Assembly: GCA_017646185.1 (NCBI GenBank)
Contig: JAGCNA010000099.1
Coordinates: 1-15,174, forward strand
Source: Clostridia bacterium
GTDB lineage: Bacteria; Bacillota; Clostridia; Oscillospirales; CAG-382
Reading direction: 5' to 3'
Length of the DNA: 15,174 nucleotides
The position numbers and the translations under genes were made by a program. The notes beneath the pieces were generated by a model. The model was given only the letters and a program-made list of their open reading frames with translations. It did no database searches and was not told the origin of the DNA. This document shows positions 13,784-15,174 of this stretch, one piece after another (position 1 is the first letter of the stretch; every line of letters starts with the position of its first letter).

Positions 13784-15174
13784 TTATCTCTTATCCTTAA
13801 TGAATTCAAACGGATTGATTTCTCCGCTGAAAGGCTTGAATGCCGCCGCAAACTCAATGGGTTCAAATCCCCACTTGCGTTCGGGTTCAACGGTTTCATA
13901 GAATCCGTGGTTGCCTCTGATATCAAAACGGTAGTCAACGTAAACCATTGTGTCTTCCAGAGGCACAAGTTCGTCGTTATGCTTTGTTTCTTCAAGCATA
14001 GCGGGAGTAAAATGGGTTGCGTTGAAGAAGAAGGTATCCTCGGCTGCGGGAGCAAAAATCATACCCTCGCCGTTTTCGTTCTTGACGATACCGTATCTTG
14101 AGCCGAAGTGTGCGCCGTTTTCGATAGGTTTGATATAGGGAACAAAGTTATCGCCTACGGTTGTTTCAAACTTACCGTAGCGGCAGGCAAGATGGCGGTC
14201 TGCATAAGCCTCGTGAGGTCCTTTGCCGAAATATTCCATATTCTCATAGCCGCCGCTGAGCTTGAACGCAAAGCCGAATCTCGGCAGATGCATATTCATA
14301 TCAATGAGAAGCTGACGGAATTCACCGTTGAAACCTACAACCGCACTGCCGTCGCCATAGAATTTATAAACGATTTCACCGCCAAGAACAGGCACAACTG
14401 CGGGGCCGCTCAATGATACGGGACAAGCAATCTTAACGCAGTCTGCATCCTCGGTAACGGTTGCTGAATATGTTTTCTGGCTGATTGCCTGAATTGCGGC
14501 TGAACGTCTGTCATCTGCTTCACCAAGCTGATTCCAGGCGTGTGCCTTCCACATTTCAACCTTGACGGGTTCGGCAAGCATTTCTTTGCCGCCGCAAACA
14601 ACGGATGAAATTCTGCCGTAAGGCTTATCGAAAGTATAAACAACACCGTTTGCTTCGATTTTAACGAATCTGTCGCCCTCTTCTACTGCGGGAAGCTTTG
14701 CACAAAGCTGATTTTCAACCTTTTCAGCAGAAAGATCAAACTGAATCCAGCCTGTTTCATAATCTGCTTCAGCCCACTTTGTTGCATCCTTCTGACGGAA
14801 AGTGAGGTTAAGGAAACAGCAGTCGCTGACGGGTGTTTTATCAAAGAGAACATATTCCTTTGTTAACTGGGGAGCGATATCGGTATCGTCGATTCTGCCG
14901 CTCATAACGCTTTCGCCGTTAACTTCAACAGACCATTCGATATACATATCTGAAAGATCCTCGAAATATCGGTAGTTCTTAACAGTAATCTTACCGTCCG
15001 AAAATTCGGCTGCAAAAGGCTGATAGCCCTTCTTCATATCATAGAAACCGGGGCGCGGAGTTCTGTCTGCAAACACCATACCGTCGATGCAGCAGGTTGA
15101 GTTGTGGGGATAGTCGCCGAAATCGCCGCCGTAACGGAATGCGTTGTCGCCTACCTTGATTGCGTGGTCGGTAA
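13784..15174 (-). CDS. Beta-galactosidase (GH2, LacZ-type), C-terminal part
   Basis: The frame stays open to the window edge, so the N-terminal part, including both catalytic glutamates, is outside; 462 residues are visible. They begin just before the LacZ-type motif YGGDFGD...DRTPRP (E. coli LacZ about 591-618), followed by the linker domain and the C-terminal beta-sandwich (Bgal small-chain domain) with YFGKGPHEAYADR, PYIKPIENG and GSRYGI. The enzyme hydrolyses beta-galactosides such as lactose. By eye the E. coli sodium ligand Asn604 corresponds to Asp here, and the loop holding Trp999 in E. coli has a different sequence (GNHGFYETVEPERKWG). The ATG at 15079 is internal, not the start. No signal peptide can be judged. 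Confidence 0.92.
   Translation of the reverse strand, partial: TDHAIKVGDNAFRYGGDFGDYPHNSTCCIDGMVFADRTPRPGFYDMKKGYQPFAAEFSDGKITVKNYRYFEDLSDMYIEWSVEVNGESVMSGRIDDTDIAPQLTKEYVLFDKTPVSDCCFLNLTFRQKDATKWAEADYETGWIQFDLSAEKVENQLCAKLPAVEEGDRFVKIEANGVVYTFDKPYGRISSVVCGGKEMLAEPVKVEMWKAHAWNQLGEADDRRSAAIQAISQKTYSATVTEDADCVKIACPVSLSGPAVVPVLGGEIVYKFYGDGSAVVGFNGEFRQLLIDMNMHLPRFGFAFKLSGGYENMEYFGKGPHEAYADRHLACRYGKFETTVGDNFVPYIKPIENGAHFGSRYGIVKNENGEGMIFAPAAEDTFFFNATHFTPAMLEETKHNDELVPLEDTMVYVDYRFDIRGNHGFYETVEPERKWGFEPIEFAAAFKPFSGEINPFEFIKDKR

Overview
The window looks like chromosomal DNA of a low-to-mid-GC Firmicute, most likely a gut-type clostridium (Oscillospirales/Eubacteriales-like). This is inferred from the GAAC-N4-GTTC (Bacillus-type) SOS boxes, strong SigA promoters with an extended -10 (TGGTATAAT), GGAG-type ribosome binding sites, and family types common in Clostridia (TPM-domain protein, Aquifex-type aconitase, MnmM/YtqB, LacZ-type beta-galactosidase). 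No rRNA, tRNA, CRISPR array or intact transposase was seen.

Layout. (1) 1-621: 3' part of a membrane-anchored TPM-domain protein, facing a convergent D-2-hydroxyacid dehydrogenase (790-1737, minus) across a bidirectional terminator. (2) 1737-1896: a divergent promoter region with perfect TTGACA-17-TATAAT promoters in both directions. (3) 1896-9351: one tightly packed eight-gene operon: dapA, dapB, aconitase, NADP-type isocitrate dehydrogenase, an exported SGNH-like protein without recognisable catalytic residues, mnmM, a pyridoxamine kinase and a LURP-one-related protein. Three ATGA overlaps and short gaps link the genes; it ends at a terminator at 9365-9398. (4) 9409-10672: a Y-family DNA polymerase under two tandem SOS boxes. 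(5) 10680-10914: a palindrome-rich element without coding capacity, with imperfect terminal inverted repeats, probably a MITE-like repeat. (6) 10987-12393: asnS with its own promoter and terminator. (7) 12438-12570: hairpin-rich intergenic DNA resembling a dispersed repeat. (8) 12578-13743: an AT-rich two-gene divergent cassette, a zinc-ribbon/transmembrane protein with three Ltp repeats and a 72-residue XRE regulator, sharing a region of GAATAT palindromes. (9) 13784-15174: C-terminal part of a GH2 beta-galactosidase, minus strand, running off the window.

How the genes fit together. dapA and dapB commit aspartate semialdehyde to diaminopimelate and lysine. Aconitase and isocitrate dehydrogenase make 2-oxoglutarate and NADPH; 2-oxoglutarate gives glutamate, the amino donor for diaminopimelate, and NADPH can serve DapB. 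The pyridoxamine kinase supplies pyridoxal phosphate, needed by DAP aminotransferase and decarboxylase. The operon therefore reads as amino-donor, reductant and cofactor supply around lysine/peptidoglycan precursor synthesis (inference). The most system-like accessory locus is the Ltp/XRE cassette: Ltp repeats are known from a phage superinfection-exclusion lipoprotein, and here they are attached to a cytoplasmic zinc ribbon and a membrane anchor, with a dedicated regulator and apparent operators over a consensus promoter.
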